Shown here: piece by piece, positions 45,101-52,312 of the stretch | Position numbering within the stretch: the first letter of the stretch is position 1 | Layout of the letters: each line of letters starts with the position of its first letter | Program-made: the position numbers and the translations under genes | The notes under the pieces: generated by a model | Told to the model about the DNA's origin: nothing | Database searches by the model: none | What the model saw: the letters and a program-made list of their open reading frames with translations, nothing else | Assembly (NCBI RefSeq): GCF_000003605.2 | Contig: NW_003146298.1 | Location: 159,428-211,739 of the forward strand | Length of the DNA: 52,312 nt | Reading direction: 5' to 3' | Source of the DNA: Saccoglossus kowalevskii | Lineage: Eukaryota; Hemichordata; Enteropneusta; Harrimaniidae

Positions 45101-47224
45101 ACTTTTAGACGGGCGTTCAAGTTGAATATCACTTGACTACTGTCACTCTTATCAGTATTCAGCATTCATAACTTATCACGTCACTTTGCAAAACCTTATA
45201 ATAATATTTATTATTTGTACTATTAGGGTTATATGATTTTTACTCTCCTGCTAAAATTGTCGACCTCCGAGTGACCAAAATATCCTACGATGATAGACAC
45301 ATAACGATTCAATTTACCGCACCGGGAGATGACCTGGATTTTGGAGATGGTAAGGGGTTTGTACGTTTAAATCTATAATATATTCAACTTTTAATGTTCT
45401 TAAGTTGTTTTGACTAATTTGTGTTACACTATTATATGTGTGGACATATGAAACAAACAGACACAAATAGAAAGATACATAAAGAAGTTCGATCAAATGA
45501 CGTCACTTTGTCTACATTATCTACGAATCGTTTTTTGTGTCCAAACTCCGGGTCACCAGCTCAAGACACACGATTCGTGGATTTATTGTTACATTATATA
45601 ATTCTGCAATCAGAATAAAAAAGTGACATTATCGAATACATGGAGAATACTGTCTATATTGTCTCGGGCGATATTTTTACACTATTAACCTTTTTGCAAA
45701 TGGCTACATACCGGGACAAATTCAGCTCCTCGCAGTCTTGGATCATCAACCAGTTACTGTCAAGAGTAAACACAGCATGCAGTATAGGCCTACAGCATAA
45801 GTAAACATTTGTTAGTGATTACAAATTATTAATATTATAAGCATCTTAATAATTTGATACCAGTAAAACCACTCAAATTCAAATTCATTGAAAATTACGC
45901 GATTGAAACATGAAATGTCGGCGATAGAGGGCGCATGGGATCGGGGTTTCGTGTTTATGCGGTGTAATTACAACGTTCGAAGCGGTGCGACAACAGCGTT
46001 TGGGGTCTGGTCCACCCATTAAAAGTTACACACGTATGTCACCGCTCATTTTTCGCCCTTGTGTGAACATGGCTTATGACACCGTTAGAATCAGTGAAAC
46101 AAATGAAATAAAACAGCTGCACAGTTTTCACAAAGTGAGAACAACGCGTGTGATCAGGGGCGCAGTGGATACAATGGCGGCAAAGAATGGAACAGTATTT
46201 GAGCACAGGGAGTTGGACAAACTTATGTATTTTAATAAATTATTAAATAATAAAATGTTATATAAATTTTTTTACCCCCCTCCTTCCTGGTATCGATTTC
46301 AAGTAATCACTGATCTTTGTTTATACCACTCTTTTCTTTATCACAATCTTTATAACGCGCTAATGTTATATGCAAATTTTAACGCGCGATGTAGACACGC
46401 CTTATTATAACAAGTCACGCGGTTTTCTCGTACAGAGCGATATCTCGGTGACCATTTCAGAATGGGGTCTAGTTTACACATCAAAACTGCTATGCGTGTA
46501 GATATATACTTTAGAATGGGCGTCTATTGTTTAGATTAATTGTAAATGACAGTGCGAGCGACCAAATTTGAAAGCAAAATGTTCACATCAGAGGAGCTAG
46601 TCAATTTGCATCTACTGTCCGTTTTTCAGTTAAACATGCAATCTGAATGTTTATCTTTATCATAAATAGCGACCTCTTACGAGATATGGATGCATACCGA
46701 TTTCAGTACCATGCACTCAAACCACGAGGACACCACCAATACCACCCAGGACCTTTTCATTGAGGGCGTATTGTCGTCACCGAAATCACCTGGACAAACC
46801 GAAACTTTTACCATTATTGTACCAACTCAAGGTACGATTACAGTATGTCGGTACTACGCATGAGTGAAACTGTTATTTTTTTTTGTGATAATACAAACAC
46901 AGTGTGTCGATCGTATTTTTTATGAAAGAATCCAGAGTTTGTTACAATGAAGAAAATCCATGGTTACGCCGTCATGTTTTTCTCTCTACAGGTGACATTG
47001 CATATGTGTTTTGTGTGGTTGCTATTGACGACGGCGGTAACAAATCACCCAGATCCAACATCGTCTCCGCGTCCATGAAATACTTCCCGCAACCGACTAG
47101 CTATCTCGTGACGATTATTGTGATATCCGTCATAGCTGTTGTCCTATTGGCTGTCTTCATTACAACGTTGGTCTGCATCAAGCATAAAAACCGCCCAAAG
47201 CCAGGTCTCGGACCAGTGGCATGA
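26891..47224 (+). CDS. CLCA: CLCA-family metalloprotease / chloride channel regulator, complete 16-exon gene
   Basis: Exons: 26891-27114, 33040-33283, 33922-34057, 35635-35771, 36749-36859, 37507-37680, 38181-38355, 38569-38690, 40723-40891, 42921-43174, 43706-43883, 44475-44647, 44753-44936, 45227-45349, 46670-46831, 46992-47224. The total is 2799 nt, encoding 932 residues, normal for the family. It has a signal peptide (hydrophobic 8-23) and the CLCA N-terminal domain ([15 protein letters not shown]). The zinc site is HEWGH (160-164) with D171. The VWA MIDAS is D327-x-S329-x-S331, T396 and D426. A beta-sandwich, an FnIII-like segment (about 770-885), a membrane helix (893-918) and a short basic tail follow. 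Known CLCAs self-cleave by this metalloprotease and modulate TMEM16A-type chloride currents. The paralog cannot be assigned. Confidence 0.94.
27970..28193. repeat. Second copy of the nested-insertion family
   Basis: It shares GTGCGTTAAATTCCCCGATG, AATTTCTAAATTCGATG, GTTTGTTAACAAAT and the CATGCCTCACGATTATCTTT block, in the same order and orientation, with 24712-24905. It has an extra (AAAT)n insertion near 28095-28120. Confidence 0.8.
28987..29068. repeat. 14-bp tandem repeat (ATGAATCTTGAATT), nearly 6 copies
   Basis: Five perfect 14-bp units from 28987 to 29056, followed by a partial one. The copies are identical, suggesting recent expansion and likely length polymorphism. Confidence 0.95.
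31163..31546 (-). CDS. Orphan 127-codon reading frame inside CLCA intron 1
   Basis: Starts at a true ATG (31546-31544) and ends at 31163. The N-terminal 30 residues are hydrophobic enough to resemble a leader ([17 protein letters not shown]), and two N-glycosylation sequons (NVT, NWS) follow. No family was recognised. Codon content is AT-rich like the surrounding intron, so this could be chance. A nested gene or a transposon remnant are the alternatives. Confidence 0.15.
   Translation of the reverse strand: MAINMAEHHKILFKLFILKLLLWNSAVFRYLNHVAVISRTMFSAMLSSRYKVQVTNVTTSNWSAKNLIKFKTESGENHFQMRYIGSEIQIENKMWIKETYDIVNQKKCNRKSVLQLFTVKISFPISI
33040..33283 (+). CDS. CLCA: CLCA exon 2
   Basis: The acceptor is tctcaacag. 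The split codon AG|A gives Arg, then [16 protein letters not shown], a conserved CLCA block, followed by [12 protein letters not shown]. The donor is AAG|gtacgt, phase 0. Confidence 0.93.
33444..33480. repeat. Poly-A rich tract in CLCA intron 2
   Basis: About 37 bases, almost all A with two or three C interruptions. Confidence 0.9.
33553..33653. repeat. Dispersed repeat copy in CLCA intron 2
   Basis: The core GTTCGGCCGGCGAGGGCACC followed by ACTC and CAGGCTA is shared with 49017-49085. Confidence 0.5.
33922..34057 (+). CDS. CLCA: CLCA exon 3: HExxH metalloprotease site
   Basis: [17 protein letters not shown] carries the zinc ligands H160, H164 and D171 and the catalytic E161. The donor is ACA G|gtataa, phase 1. 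Confidence 0.95.
34058..35634. other. CLCA intron 3
   Basis: AT-rich, with a (CAAA)n microsatellite at 35061-35087 and a short (TTTGG)n tract near 34900. No gene recognised. Confidence 0.6.
35061..35087. repeat. (CAAA)n microsatellite
   Basis: About six tandem AACA units. Confidence 0.9.
35635..35771 (+). CDS. CLCA: CLCA exon 4: cysteine-containing segment
   Basis: [14 protein letters not shown]...DDCYFYDD aligns with the family's Cys-rich stretch but keeps only two cysteines where vertebrate CLCAs have four. The donor is CAG|gtaagt, phase 0. Confidence 0.88.
35838..36547 (+). mobile_element. Harbinger-like element remnant in CLCA intron 4
   Basis: Begins near GTGGTGTTCTCACTAAACGA and includes GGTGGACCAGATCCTAAACG (35954). 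A related segment, inverted, is in CLCA intron 14 near 45980-46080. It carries the broken Myb/SANT-like gene at 36136-36544. The right boundary and terminal repeats could not be fixed. Confidence 0.5.
36136..36544 (+). pseudogene. Broken Myb/SANT-like DNA-binding domain protein
   Basis: ATG at 36136 opens a frame ([12 protein letters not shown]) that shifts near 36207. The domain continues in another frame with [15 protein letters not shown] and [15 protein letters not shown]. This is the trihelix Myb/SANT-like domain of Harbinger/PIF accessory proteins and their domesticated relatives. The frameshift and the intronic location indicate a dead transposon gene. Confidence 0.65.
36749..36859 (+). 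CDS. CLCA: CLCA exon 5, with GC splice donor
   Basis: The acceptor is tcgtttcag. [10 protein letters not shown]...[12 protein letters not shown] matches the family's EFC...KCNLRSTWE region. The exon ends GAG|gcaagt, the consensus for GC-AG introns. No usable GT donor keeps the frame. Confidence 0.88.
36911..37345. repeat. Imperfect ACN trinucleotide tract in CLCA intron 5
   Basis: About 430 bp dominated by ACC, ACT, CCA and ACA triplets on the plus strand, purine-poor. The long valine-rich minus-strand frame here (36930-37328) is a by-product of the repeat. Confidence 0.85.
37507..37680 (+). CDS. CLCA: CLCA exon 6: VWA domain start, MIDAS DxSxS
   Basis: The acceptor is cccccatag. IMREHVDF continues the family's conserved WE-x-IR segment. 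[13 protein letters not shown] is the MIDAS loop. The donor is CAA|gtatgt, phase 0. Confidence 0.94.
37763..38115. repeat. MITE with CGAGATCTCGCG-type inverted ends, copy 2
   Basis: The left end ATTTTCCGTTAAACTGCGAG and the reverse complement of the right end (CATTTTCCGTTTACTGCGAG) match. At 353 bp it is longer than copy 1 (9265-9467) by interior sequence. It ends 65 bp before exon 7 of CLCA. Confidence 0.75.
38181..38355 (+). CDS. CLCA: CLCA exon 7: VWA domain
   Basis: The acceptor is cttcccag. It encodes [15 protein letters not shown] and GGSTSIGAG, including MIDAS T396. The donor is GCA G|gtcagt, phase 1. Confidence 0.93.
38569..38690 (+). CDS. CLCA: CLCA exon 8: VWA domain, TDGEEN
   Basis: [15 protein letters not shown] holds the last MIDAS Asp (D426). 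The donor is AAT|gtgagt, phase 0. Confidence 0.93.
38691..40722. other. CLCA intron 8
   Basis: AT-rich 2-kb intron with A-runs near 39190 and 39752. No gene or clear element was recognised. Confidence 0.6.
40723..40891 (+). CDS. CLCA: CLCA exon 9: end of VWA domain
   Basis: It encodes [17 protein letters not shown] and TGGRIYLAS, as in the CLCA VWA C-terminus. The donor is CAA A|gtgagt, phase 1. Confidence 0.92.
40921..41144. repeat. 24-bp degenerate minisatellite (AGTTACATTATATTACTTnn)
   Basis: Nine units. Most are exactly 24 bp, each starting AGTTAC or a near match and containing ATTACTT. One unit is 30 bp and one 26 bp. The array begins 30 bp after CLCA exon 9. Confidence 0.85.
41624..41694. 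repeat. Left TIR of the Mutator-like element
   Basis: 71 bp, identical to the reverse complement of 42796-42866. Confidence 0.9.
41999..42251. other. Assembly gap (253 N)
   Basis: A run of N inside the Mutator-like element. The two flanks carry diverged copies of the same segment, which may explain why assembly failed here. Open frames reported across it are artefacts. Confidence 1.
42796..42866. repeat. Right TIR of the Mutator-like element
   Basis: 71 bp; its outer end is 54 bp from CLCA exon 10. Confidence 0.9.
42921..43174 (+). CDS. CLCA: CLCA exon 10: beta-sandwich
   Basis: The acceptor is ttttttgtaag. [14 protein letters not shown] and [10 protein letters not shown] match the family segment after the VWA domain. 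The donor is GAT|gtacgt, phase 0. A Mutator-like element ends 54 bp before this exon. Confidence 0.92.
43175..43705. other. CLCA intron 10
   Basis: AT-rich, with a T run near 43386-43400. Nothing recognised. Confidence 0.6.
43706..43883 (+). CDS. CLCA: CLCA exon 11: beta-sandwich
   Basis: [10 protein letters not shown] follows the acceptor tttaaag, and [13 protein letters not shown] precedes the donor AAA G|gtatgt (phase 1). Confidence 0.9.
43884..44474. other. CLCA intron 11
   Basis: It contains a G run (44151-44159) and an inverted pair, ACAAACGCCCTC (44261-44272) and GAGGGCGTTCGT (44305-44316), that could form a hairpin. No gene. Confidence 0.55.
44475..44647 (+). CDS. CLCA: CLCA exon 12
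   Basis: [15 protein letters not shown] and [19 protein letters not shown] form a highly conserved CLCA block. The donor is AAG|gtaaat, phase 0. Confidence 0.93.
44753..44936 (+). CDS. CLCA: CLCA exon 13: linker with Cys pair
   Basis: It encodes [15 protein letters not shown] and [18 protein letters not shown], matching the family's FSRTSSGGSF region. The donor is AGC G|gtaagc, phase 1. Confidence 0.9.
45227..45349 (+). CDS. CLCA: CLCA exon 14: start of FnIII-like domain
   Basis: The acceptor is gtactattag. It encodes [13 protein letters not shown] and [12 protein letters not shown], typical of the CLCA FnIII domain. The donor is GAT G|gtaagg, phase 1. Confidence 0.92.
45350..46669. other. 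CLCA intron 14 with Harbinger-like fragment
   Basis: Around 45980-46080 the reverse strand reads GGTGGACCAGACCCCAAACG and GTTCACACAAGG. These are diverged relatives of segments in the intron 4 element (35954-36020), in opposite orientation. No exon was recognised. Confidence 0.45.
46670..46831 (+). CDS. CLCA: CLCA exon 15: FnIII-like domain
   Basis: [12 protein letters not shown] continues the FnIII strand; a sequon (NTT) is present. The donor is CAA G|gtacga, phase 1. Confidence 0.88.
46992..47224 (+). CDS. CLCA: CLCA exon 16: membrane helix and stop
   Basis: The acceptor is ctctctacag. [18 protein letters not shown] ends the FnIII domain. A helix of about 26 hydrophobic residues (893-918) and a basic tail (KHKNRPK) follow. 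TGA is at 47222-47224. Confidence 0.92.
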
Positions 47225-48500
47225 ATGAAAATATATTAACACTCAGATATGTTAATCAACACCACGTGTGGACTGCGTGATTTTCTTTTGACACCGTTGT
47301 TAATCGACGTAAATAATGCTACAAATAATATATATTATCGAATATAAAGTTGTTTTCATATAAATAGCGCCCTCTTGTGGGGGAAGTGCGTCTAAAATAA
47401 CACGTTTGTTTGTTTGTGTAATCATTTGTCATTTCTGTTATGAAGGACGCCTACAGGTAAGAGGAGACCCGCCTAGATGGCGCAATTTGCTTAAACGTGC
47501 ATTTACAAAACGAATGTAATTAGTGCAATTACTGAATTTAAAGAGATGTCAGATTTTATTATTATACCCAAGACAGTAATTCTCTAAAACGTTTTTTTAT
47601 TCACATGAATTATTCATATTATTTCGAAAGCTGGACCTTGTCAAAGCAACGCGATGTTGTGACATCCCTACGACGTTATGACTTTTGTTTGTTCGAAGTA
47701 AACAGAAATGGTCTATTACGATATACACTTCGAGTTATGATTGATCCTAAACATATTTGTCGCGTACTAGTACACACTGTTACTGGTAGATTACATAGTG
47801 AATTACAAATATATGCGCATGCGCTCTGTATTATTGTTACGTACCACGAATTGAAAGTTCATGTATATTGTATAAGTAATTATTTGCTTAACGAATACTA
47901 TTTGATGCGATGATGTAACGTTTTTAGTTCAAGCTATATGATATAATCCAGGTTGTATTTAAAATAAATACTCAACACTATCTATATTATCTGTTTAGTC
48001 GCGGTGTCAGCCCCTGTCTGTAATATTTCAAATTTAAATGAGGTTTAACAAAGTATATACAGGCTGTATGCGTATGTCATTTTGCGGTTCACAATTGCAT
48101 GATGTAAGCCTACGTATGACGTTATGCAAGTTATTTTAACCACGCACCAATGAACACTAAACTATCCCATTGTAATGAATACTCCAAAATTGTAAATGGT
48201 ATTTTGAGCGTACTGTATCATTGTTACTTTATTAACTGTTTACAACGTGCACATTATTAGGTAAATTAAAACACAGTCATGAATTGTATATAAAATGATA
48301 TGTATGTATATTGTAATTTGGCTGTATTTTTGTTTTCAACAAAGTCAGTATGGTCACGTGACCCCACTACTTGCGTAGGATGTGACGCACATTTGGAGAA
48401 TTACGCGCGCATGTAATTTACCAGTCACGGTAAATATTGTATGTACTACGTAATTTGTATATATTGTGATTTAAATATATGAATATATATATGGAATAAA
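47225..48500 (+). other. CLCA 3' UTR (inferred)
   Basis: AT-rich, ending at an AATAAA hexamer at 48495-48500 followed by a GT-containing stretch. Short frames inside have no recognisable domain. Confidence 0.45.
48495..48500 (+). promoter_or_regulatory. Candidate CLCA polyadenylation signal
   Basis: AATAAA about 1.27 kb after the stop codon. Earlier weaker candidates exist near 47962. Confidence 0.4.
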
Positions 48501-49437
48501 GTTTGTCACAAAATAATATTCTAATCATTTATGGCCAAAAGCATAGATCCTACCGTGACTTCGCCTGTCATGGTCGCGTGAGTTGCCCCTCCGCGGTGCT
48601 CCAAGTGGGGTGTCGCTGGTTCCCGGCGTCCCTTGATTGCGAATGGCAAGTATGACGCAGGTAACTGATAATCGCCATATTGTTTCACTGGGCCGGGATC
48701 CCGACCCAAAGGCACTTGACCAAGTGACGTAATTTGAAAACATATTAATATTTGTTCCCCGTGAAAAACGCCATGCCCATACAGTCTTCCAGCAATGACT
48801 TAATATTTGAGATGGTTCTGACATTTCTCGCTGTTTCTGTACAAATTGACAACAAAAGAAACAGTTTTTCATTCCCCCAACTTTCGAAAGTAAAAGGAAA
48901 GCCCTGAACGGCCACGAGCGTAAGCGCCGACGTCAGGTGAGCAAGGAAAATAGAACAAGCAACGAGAAAGTGATAGACCAATCAGAATGCTGGAACCGTT
49001 ACACTGGAGGCGGGAACCAGCCAAACAGTGGGGTATAATGCCGTTCGGCCGGTGAGGGCGCCACTCATACCTACATACAGGCTAACCGTGACTGGTCCAA
49101 AGAGCAAATATAATTTCAATGTCGTTTTGTTGATGGTGTATTGTACACTGATATGGATGTGAAAATAGAAATTATGATTATTGTACCTTATATCACAGGA
49201 CCATCCAAGTGTTACTTCTGTGTAATGTCCTCTATATTGTCTTTACCACAGCGCCCTCATGGGGTTCTATTAGTGTAATGCATCTCGCATTGGATGTGTA
49301 AAATGCTAAAAGTAAAAGCGGAAATATAGATAATCCAAATTTATCGTAGCCCGATTTCCCCAACATAGCGGTTGCTAAAGTTTACAAATTCAACGTTAGA
49401 ACATGAATTCATCCTCATCTACATGAAGTAAACAACA
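48501..49437. other. Intergenic, repeat-like
   Basis: The GC-richer segment 48550-48720 looks like repeat DNA. 49017-49085 shares GTTCGGCCGGTGAGGGCGCC with 33553-33653. No gene recognised. Confidence 0.4.
49017..49085. repeat. Dispersed repeat, second copy
   Basis: Partner of 33553-33653, same orientation, ending CAGGCTAA. Confidence 0.5.
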
Positions 49438-49828
49438 AGTTTGGCAAATATCTTTGTTCATGATAATCTCAATGGCAAGTTACCACCAGGGTTTCCTCAA
49501 TATTTCTCGTCCATCCAACACTATTATCACACACAATCAAAAGCATCAAATATGCTGGAGCCAAACTCTGAAATAAACTTCCAGAAGAAATTCGTTCCAT
49601 AAGCTCAAGAAATTCATTCAAAAAAGAAATGAACAGATTTTTACAGTATACATAATTGAGTTGTATGTATTATTGTAGTTTGTTTTTAACCTAGAAAAGG
49701 GGTGGACTTGTTTAGTGTTTTACACTATTTTCGAGCCTCTATGTATGTCAGTGTTGTTTGTATTGTTTTCTTTTATCAATATTGCCTGTAAATTAAGTCA
49801 ATAAAAATTCAATTCAATTCAATTCAAC
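49438..49828 (+). pseudogene. LINE 3' end with (ATTCA)n tail
   Basis: Frames read VHDNLNGKLPPGFPQYF, then in another frame KYAGAKL, a stop, NKLPEEIRSISSRNSFKKEM and NRFLQY. This is the typical last stretch of CR1/L2-like animal LINE proteins (W-N-x-L-P-x-x-I-R...F-K). A stop replaces the expected Trp. About 200 bp of 3' UTR follow, ending in four ATTCA units (49807-49828), as expected for a LINE tail. Confidence 0.65.
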
Positions 49829-51149
49829 ATTTCGAATTTGAACAACATCTGTCGGGAGTGTTGTTTTATTATTCAAATCAGTGGGTTATAAAACATTTCA
49901 ATTAAGGGTTTCTACTTTACATATACATTCGTCTATCTATAATACAAAATTACTGCTACCCAAGAAATTATTTCGCGAAGAAATGCACTGTCCCTAAAGG
50001 CAGTTTGAAAAATCCGAGTCGTGTAGTGAATCATGTTGTGCGTGAAAGTTGTCACAAAAATCAAAGCTTTGGTTGAAAGTCGAAAAGTTTGTTGAAAGTT
50101 GAAAATGGTTGCTGGTAAGTTGTCTTGAAAGTTAAAAAAGATGACCTGAAGGACACAAACGTTGAAAGGAAAGTCGCAATAGCTGGTTGGTAAATAGAAA
50201 AAGTTGGGTTGAAAGTCAAAACGCTGGTTGGAATGTTGTAAAATGTGTAGAAATGGGAGGAAACTTGAATAAAGTCGCCTGGAGAGTCTATAAAACTGGC
50301 CGACAAGTCAACACAAATACGTGATCCGATTCGTACTGTTATCGTGGAAAAAGTTTCTGCCAAACCGGATTATTTTGGTGAGAGCGTATCACTCATGCAA
50401 TGCGCATATCGGAAACTATCGAAATCAATCTAACCAGTGTTTACTAAACGTGCGGACGAATACAACGTCATTTAACCCTAACGTTTAAGATGTGAACCGT
50501 GAGTTGTTTGCAGGATATAATGACACGAGAGTATCTGCCCAATGCATATAGACCTGACGATTCTCATATGGCTGGAAAATAATTAATGCGTACGCTTTCG
50601 CTGATGTTATATGCGCAGGCCCCTGCATTGTAGTGCATTTACATGGAAATATCTCAGTATAATCCTCAACCAAGGTGCATTATATAATTGAAAGTGTATG
50701 ACATTTTTTTTCTGGTAATATCTATAAATTTATTTACAATATTACAAAAAAGTAGGAAATTAGCCCTACAATTTCTGTGTAATGCACCCGCAAAGTGAAA
50801 TGATGAAAAACAAAATTCTGAAAGTTCAGGTTAGTGATAAGAGGCACAGACATTTGTTTCAATTTGTTTCATACATTGTGGATGTGAAGCTTGACAGAGC
50901 TGGGAGATCGTCATCTACCGGATCGTCATTTTTATGTACTTATTGTACAACGACCAAATCAAGGACCCCACATAATGTTGGGTTATTCAATCGAAGTCAA
51001 AATTATGCTGAAACAGTTTGATTTTTGGAATCTGAATTCACGATACGTCTCACGAAGCCCTAGTTAAAATATGAGTGTAATTACAAAACTATTGTTAAAA
51101 TCTCGGCACTGGGAACGTGTATTAGATGATACACATAATGACATAAATA
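49829..51149. other. Intergenic with degenerate tandem motifs
   Basis: From 50050 to 50290 the motif GTTGAAAGT(C/T)GAAAA recurs irregularly at least six times. The rest is AT-rich with no gene recognised. Confidence 0.45.
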
Positions 51150-51240
51150 TGAGGTTATTACGAGAATACCTGCGCGTAGGTCGATGCGATGGCGTATTAT
51201 CTGAGTACATACTTTGAGGTATCCTCGTAATAACCTTATT
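51150..51240. repeat. Short inverted repeat (hairpin element)
   Basis: GAGGTTATTACGAGAATACC (51151-51170) and GGTATCCTCGTAATAACCTT (51219-51238) are near-perfect inverted repeats around a 48-bp centre. Confidence 0.7.
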
Positions 51241-51297
51241 ATTACACATTTTTTCCTTCCAAGGATACATCATGGGAATGCCGAAATCCAAAAAGTT

Positions 51298-51392
51298 TGA
51301 GACTGCCTGAGTAAACGAGCTTTTTATTTTATTTTTTTTTTGTTTCATCACACATGGAAAAGATGTCAATCATTTATAGTGGAAAATCGTGG
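51298..51392. repeat. Direct repeat, copy 1
   Basis: GAGACTGCCTGAGTAAACGA, then a T-rich stretch, GTTTCATCACACATGGAAAA and TATAGTGGAAAA. Repeated at 52188-52312. Confidence 0.75.
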
Positions 51393-51499
51393 AATTTTTG
51401 TAACGTTTTTAATTAATGGAAAGTTTTCACATTCCTTCTAATTTCACGAACAAGTTGAGGATGCCGTCGTCACGTAGTGGGTTTTAAGCTGTTAACACG

Positions 51500-51890
51500 C
51501 CGTGCAAAGTTGTTCGAAGTGATTGCAAAGTTGTGCAAAGTTATTGTAAAGTTGCTAGATGTATTTGTATATATGACCTAAGTTGTTGTCATATAGAAAC
51601 GCGCAGTTGTAAAGTCGACAAATGTAATGAAAGCCAGTCGAAAGCAGCCTATAGATGTACACATGAGCTGGCTGTAAAATGTTAGAAAACAGCGTTCAAG
51701 GTTTGAAAAAGCGATTGAAATGTTGGCGAAGTTGTTAGTATATTTAACCTAAGTGATTGTCATGACAACCCCGCAGTTAAATTTCGAAATCATTAGGTAA
51801 ATATCCTGAGTATGACAACAGCCACCCAAAACGTCGGTAACAAACTGCTTACAAAGTTTTGAAAAGCGATTGCAAAGTTGGTATTTTCAT
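51500..51890. repeat. Diverged tandem duplication
   Basis: Blocks with GCAAAGTTG, TTGTTAGTATATTTAACCTA/GATGTATTTGTATATATGACCTA and TTGTCAT repeat about every 180 bp (near 51510, 51700 and 51850). Confidence 0.5.
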
Positions 51891-52187
51891 TCGGGATTGT
51901 TACCTGTGATATCATTGTAACAAGTTCCATAGCTAAAAGTTCGAAAATGTGAATAAATATTTCGTAAATTGCCGTTAAATTAGCGTAGTGTTACTCAAAG
52001 TATGTAGAGGTCATAGGTCAAATCTAGAAGGTATTTGTGCCAGCAATATCGATTTTAAAACATCCAAATAACATGAAATAGCCGCCAATCCGGCTTATTT
52101 GCGCAAATTACCCATGCAGCTATGCGGTTACGTAAACGACAAGTATTTAAAGTAAAGCACCATCGAGCGTGGTTAGTTCTTGCATGG

Positions 52188-52312
52188 GAGACTGCATGAG
52201 TAAACGAGCTTTAGACTTTATTTTTTTTGGTTTCATCACACACATGGAAAAGATATAAGGCAACATTTCTGCATTTTTTCTTACTGTGATGTCAATCAAT
52301 TATAGTGGAAAA
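52188..52312. repeat. Direct repeat, copy 2, running to the window edge
   Basis: Matches 51298-51392 but with about 35 extra bases (ataaggcaacatttctgcat...) that copy 1 lacks. Confidence 0.75.

Noticed and set aside
45985-46410. 141-codon plus-strand frame in CLCA intron 14
   Set aside because: It overlaps the transposon-derived segment in antisense and ends in AT-rich sequence; CLCA exons 14 and 15 join in phase without it.
47605-47913. 102-codon plus-strand frame in the CLCA 3' UTR
   Set aside because: No domain, typical AT-rich composition, and located between the stop codon and the polyadenylation signal.
48525-48981. Overlapping minus-strand frames after the CLCA 3' end
   Set aside because: The sequence is GC-richer and repeat-like; neither frame shows a family signature.
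50050-50290. GTTGAAAGT-rich stretch considered as a CRISPR-like or regular array
   Set aside because: Spacing is irregular, units vary, and the genome is eukaryotic; it is a degenerate simple repeat.

Overview
This is a stretch of an animal nuclear genome. Genes are split by GT-AG introns, the DNA is AT-rich and full of short transposons, and there is a run of N (41999-42251). Gene content (EXD2, a WSCD-type sulfotransferase, CLCA), the compact introns and the transposon types suggest a marine invertebrate deuterostome. A hemichordate or an amphioxus-like animal is my best guess, not something I can prove from sequence alone.

Layout. (1) 140-4075, + strand: the last three exons of an EXD2-like 3'-5' exonuclease whose 5' end lies outside the window. 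(2) 7308-16198, - strand: a complete four-exon gene for a 316-residue type II membrane sulfotransferase related to the catalytic half of WSCD1/2. (3) 16199-26890: a roughly 10 kb intergenic zone with two decayed LINE fragments, several inverted-repeat elements and a U1 snRNA-like sequence at 18646-18804. (4) 26891-47224, + strand: a complete 16-exon CLCA gene (calcium-activated chloride channel regulator), 932 residues. It has signal peptide, HEWGH metalloprotease motif, VWA domain with full MIDAS, FnIII-like domain and C-terminal membrane helix. Every exon phase closes and the spliced length is a multiple of three. (5) 47225-52312: 3' UTR, a LINE 3' end and dispersed or tandem repeats.

The three protein genes are not an operon and show no obvious joint pathway: DNA and RNA end processing, Golgi sulfation, and a secreted or membrane metalloprotease. 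The mobile DNA is the more unusual part. A Mutator-like element (41624-42866) has perfect 71-bp terminal inverted repeats and a 9-bp target duplication, and ends 54 bp before a CLCA exon. A three-copy TTAA-ended family includes one copy carrying a nested 250-bp insertion with a 16-bp target duplication, and its sister copies supply the empty site. Another TTAA-ended element appears to be split by a LINE fragment. CLCA intron 5 uses a GC donor. The U1-like RNA keeps the 5' splice-site-pairing sequence, the U1A-binding heptamer and an Sm-like site but is diverged elsewhere.
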